38,186 nt of DNA from Marinimicrobium sp. (lineage in GTDB: Bacteria; Pseudomonadota; Gammaproteobacteria; Pseudomonadales; Cellvibrionaceae), in contig DAHVRW010000005.1 of NCBI GenBank assembly GCA_027322215.1, forward strand, positions 1-38,186. The letters run 5' to 3'. Shown here in pieces: positions 36,432 through 38,186 of the stretch. The notes beneath the pieces were generated by a model. That model made no database searches. It had not been told where the DNA came from and worked only from the letters and a program-made list of their open reading frames with translations. Positions within the stretch are counted from its first letter, which is position 1. The number at the start of each line of letters is the position of its first letter. Made by a program: the position numbers and the translations under genes.

Positions 36432-36974
36432 TTAGGATTCTAAAGGCTGCAGGGGGCTGGACAAACCGAATTCCCCGTGAATTTGTGCACACCAGCGATT
36501 GAGTCGATCCGCCGTCAATTCCTCCTGCTGGTCCTCGTCAATCCCCAGTCCCACAAACTGCCCCGCCCCTGGAATCTCGGCTTTGGAAGCTTCGAACTCA
36601 TAGCCTTCAGTGGGCCAATGACCTTTAATCTCCGCGCCGGACGCCAGCACAATATCATGCAGCATACCCAGGGCATCCAAAAAGTAATCGCCATAGCCAA
36701 ACTGATCGCCCAGTCCAAACAGGGCCACCTGCTTACCGGAAAAATCCACCTCAGCGATATCGTCCCAAAACTCTTCCCAATCCGATTGGATCTGGCCGAA
36801 ATCCCAGGTGGGAATACCCAAGATCACTTTTTGATAAGGGCCGAAGTCCAGCTGCGTGGCATCGGCGATATCATGCACATCCACCACAGTCTCGCCCAGG
36901 CAGTGCTGAATTTGATAAGCTACCCGTTCAGTGTTTCCGTCATCACTGCCAAAAAACAATCCAATTTCGCCCAC
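36432..36974 (-). CDS. fldB: Flavodoxin, FldB type
   Basis: A 180-residue FMN electron carrier. It has the FMN phosphate loop GLFFGSDDGNTE near the start, GIPTWDFGQIQSDWEEFW, the FMN-stacking loop ALFGLGDQFGYGDYFLDALGMLHD, and WPTEGYEFEASK. These match the E. coli FldB more closely than FldA (LGIPTWDFG, LGDQ.GYG, LDALGMLHD). The start is a GTG at 36974 with GAGG 5 bases upstream, giving the canonical two or three residues before IGLFFGS; GTG 36980 is the alternative. The longer frame to 37217 covers the cpxR promoter region and is rejected. It is divergent from the CpxR-like gene. Confidence 0.92.
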   Translation of the reverse strand: MGEIGLFFGSDDGNTERVAYQIQHCLGETVVDVHDIADATQLDFGPYQKVILGIPTWDFGQIQSDWEEFWDDIAEVDFSGKQVALFGLGDQFGYGDYFLDALGMLHDIVLASGAEIKGHWPTEGYEFEASKAEIPGAGQFVGLGIDEDQQEELTADRLNRWCAQIHGEFGLSSPLQPLES

Positions 36975-37130
36975 AATCACCTCTAGCCGCCAGAACCGTG
37001 AACGGATTTTCCCAATATTGCCGCAGGCGCGCAAGAGTTCCGCACCCAGTCCATGAACCGTCGAACGCCGTGCCCGCCCTCTTACCCAGCCCCCAGTTTC
37101 GCTGTAATGGCGTAACCATAGCAAGCCTAT

Positions 37131-37145
37131 GTTAAGAATGGTTAA
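37131..37145. promoter_or_regulatory. Direct repeat, possible CpxR-type site
   Basis: GTTAA-GAATG-GTTAA is a 5-5-5 direct repeat with 10-base spacing, like the GTAAA-N5-GTAAA pattern bound by CpxR. It lies 85 bases before the cpxR-like gene and 157 bases from fldB. A further GTTAA is at 37192-37196. Confidence 0.4.
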
Positions 37146-37229
37146 ATGCCGCGGCGAGCCATGACAGGCACTGCAGTCTGTAGCACACTGAGTTAAGCGA
37201 CTGTCCGATGACGACAAAACGAGTAGGAT

Positions 37230-37934
37230 ATGGCCAAACTATTATTAATTGATGATGACCAGGAGTTATGCCAACTTCTGCAGGAATACCTCACCGCCGA
37301 GGGTTTCAGTGTCGACCTGGCCCACGATGGCCAACAGGCGCTGGAACAAGTGCAAAAAGTCCCATATGCCGCCATAATTTTAGACGTTATGCTCCCGATC
37401 CGCAGTGGTTTTGAGGTTCTCAAAGAGTTGCGCCAAAACTACAGCACACCGGTATTGATGCTCACCGCCAAAGGCGACACCATCGACCGGGTGGTGGGGC
37501 TGGAAATTGGCGCCGACGATTATCTGCCCAAGCCCTGTGATCCCCGTGAGCTGGTAGCACGAGTGCGCGCTGTGTTGCGTCGCGCTGCGCCCAACATTCC
37601 AACCGGCAGCTCGCCCGAACGATTAACCGTCGAAAACATCAGCCTTCACCTGGGCAGCCGCACCACAACATGGCAGGATATCGAGGTTCCATTGACGGGG
37701 ACCGAATTCAGCGTTCTGGAGCTTTTAGTGCGCCAGGCGGGCCGGGTAATCAGCAAGCAGGAACTGACCGAGCAAGCTCTGAACCGAAAACTGACGCCCT
37801 ACGACCGCAGTATTGATGTTCACGTCAGCAATATTCGTAAAAAGCTCACCGCCGCCGGCGCCCACAAAGATTTAATCATCAACGTGCGCGGCGCGGGTTA
37901 TATGCTTACTGTGAGTGACACCTCCGCCCAATGA
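37230..37934 (+). CDS. cpxR: OmpR-family response regulator, CpxR-like
   Basis: A 234-residue regulator with an N-terminal receiver (DDDQE at 8-12, phosphoacceptor D52 in ILDVMLP, K in LPKP) and a winged helix-turn-helix output (about 135-228) with LTGTEFSVLELLVRQAGRVISKQEL and DRSIDVHVSNIRKKL, the DNA recognition region, and VRGAGYML. All phosphorylation residues are present. Envelope-stress response is the family role of CpxR. It overlaps the kinase gene by 4 bases (ATGA), and TAGGAT lies just before its ATG. Symbol assignment rests on resemblance plus the CpxA-like partner. Confidence 0.88.
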   Translation: MAKLLLIDDDQELCQLLQEYLTAEGFSVDLAHDGQQALEQVQKVPYAAIILDVMLPIRSGFEVLKELRQNYSTPVLMLTAKGDTIDRVVGLEIGADDYLPKPCDPRELVARVRAVLRRAAPNIPTGSSPERLTVENISLHLGSRTTTWQDIEVPLTGTEFSVLELLVRQAGRVISKQELTEQALNRKLTPYDRSIDVHVSNIRKKLTAAGAHKDLIINVRGAGYMLTVSDTSAQ

Positions 37935-38186
37935 CACGCCTTTATCTTAAAGTCTTCTTCACCTTCTGGTTGATTACGGCCCTGATCATCGTCGCGACCA
38001 ATATCATTGTGCATTGGTTCGACCTGACGCCCGAGCGCAAGCTGCACAAACACCAGTACGACCGGGATTACGAGCCAGCGCGTCGTTTGCTGTTTCAAAT
38101 GGTGGGCTCAGCCATCAACCGCGACACCGCCGAGCTGGTGGGCGACATGGAAGCCATGCCGGTGTGGTCCACGCCCTACTTTTACA
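37931..38186 (+). CDS. cpxA: CpxA-like sensor histidine kinase, N-terminal part
   Basis: Only the first 85 codons are inside the window. The start overlaps the cpxR stop (ATGA). MTRLYLKVFFTFWLITALIIVATNIIVHWFDLTPER gives the first membrane helix (about 7-28), and the following HKHQYDRDYEPARRLLFQM is the start of a periplasmic region, as in CpxA-type sensors. The kinase core lies beyond the right edge, so its integrity cannot be judged. The start LKVFFTFWLITALII resembles the CpxA N-terminus. Confidence 0.85.
   Translation, partial: MTRLYLKVFFTFWLITALIIVATNIIVHWFDLTPERKLHKHQYDRDYEPARRLLFQMVGSAINRDTAELVGDMEAMPVWSTPYFY

Overview
The window is about 57% GC by eye, densely coded and continuous with no pseudogene-rich patches. 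It looks like a chromosomal stretch of a marine-type gammaproteobacterium of the Pseudomonadales/Cellvibrionales group. That placement rests on protein resemblance and gene order: Na+-NQR operon with apbE and nqrM, then mfd-csiV, an S-methyl-5'-thioinosine phosphorylase, lexA-sulA, a DUF6586 gene beside topA, uup, slt, cmoAB and a CpxRA pair. As I recall it, the order comEC / DUF2062 / lol permease / PilZ / nqr / mfd / csiV / mtnP / lexA / sulA / topA / usp / uup / slt closely follows that of Pseudomonas, with some genes missing here (lolD and a second lol permease, nagZ, psrA, fadBA).

Layout. 1-3670: the N-terminus of ComEC (cut by the window edge), a DUF2062 membrane protein, one LolC/LolE-type permease, and a PilZ protein followed by a small BamE-like periplasmic protein. 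3786-10944: the Na+-translocating NADH:quinone reductase operon nqrABCDEF, read leftward, followed by its maturation genes apbE (FMN transferase) and nqrM (iron-site maturation). 11422-15797: mfd and csiV. 15916-17723: hpt-mtnP-csp, read leftward; MtnP would release hypoxanthine that Hpt converts to IMP. 18226-19680: a DUF6763 protein and the SOS pair lexA-sulA behind a well-formed promoter with two LexA boxes. 19821-23289: topA, a DUF6586 protein and a small acidic protein, read leftward. 23290-25206: a structure-rich zone with a 20-bp palindrome, a probable gene remnant, a membrane protein, a universal stress protein and two inverted-repeat structures. 25207-30991: uup, slt, an EAL/HDOD protein and a glutaredoxin-like protein. 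31122-34448: a three-gene signalling cluster (TPR response regulator, soluble histidine kinase, double-FHA membrane protein). 34580-36325: cmoA-cmoB for tRNA wobble uridine modification. 36432-38186: fldB-type flavodoxin divergent from a CpxRA-like two-component pair, the kinase cut by the window edge.

Most genes are housekeeping. The parts that the known genes do not explain are the intergenic structures (27-bp inverted repeat with a nested hairpin at 25056-25160, perfect palindrome at 23520-23539, terminator-like hairpin inside the 5' end of apbE) and the unassigned signalling cluster at 31122-34448. I saw no rRNA, tRNA, CRISPR array, transposase or phage gene.
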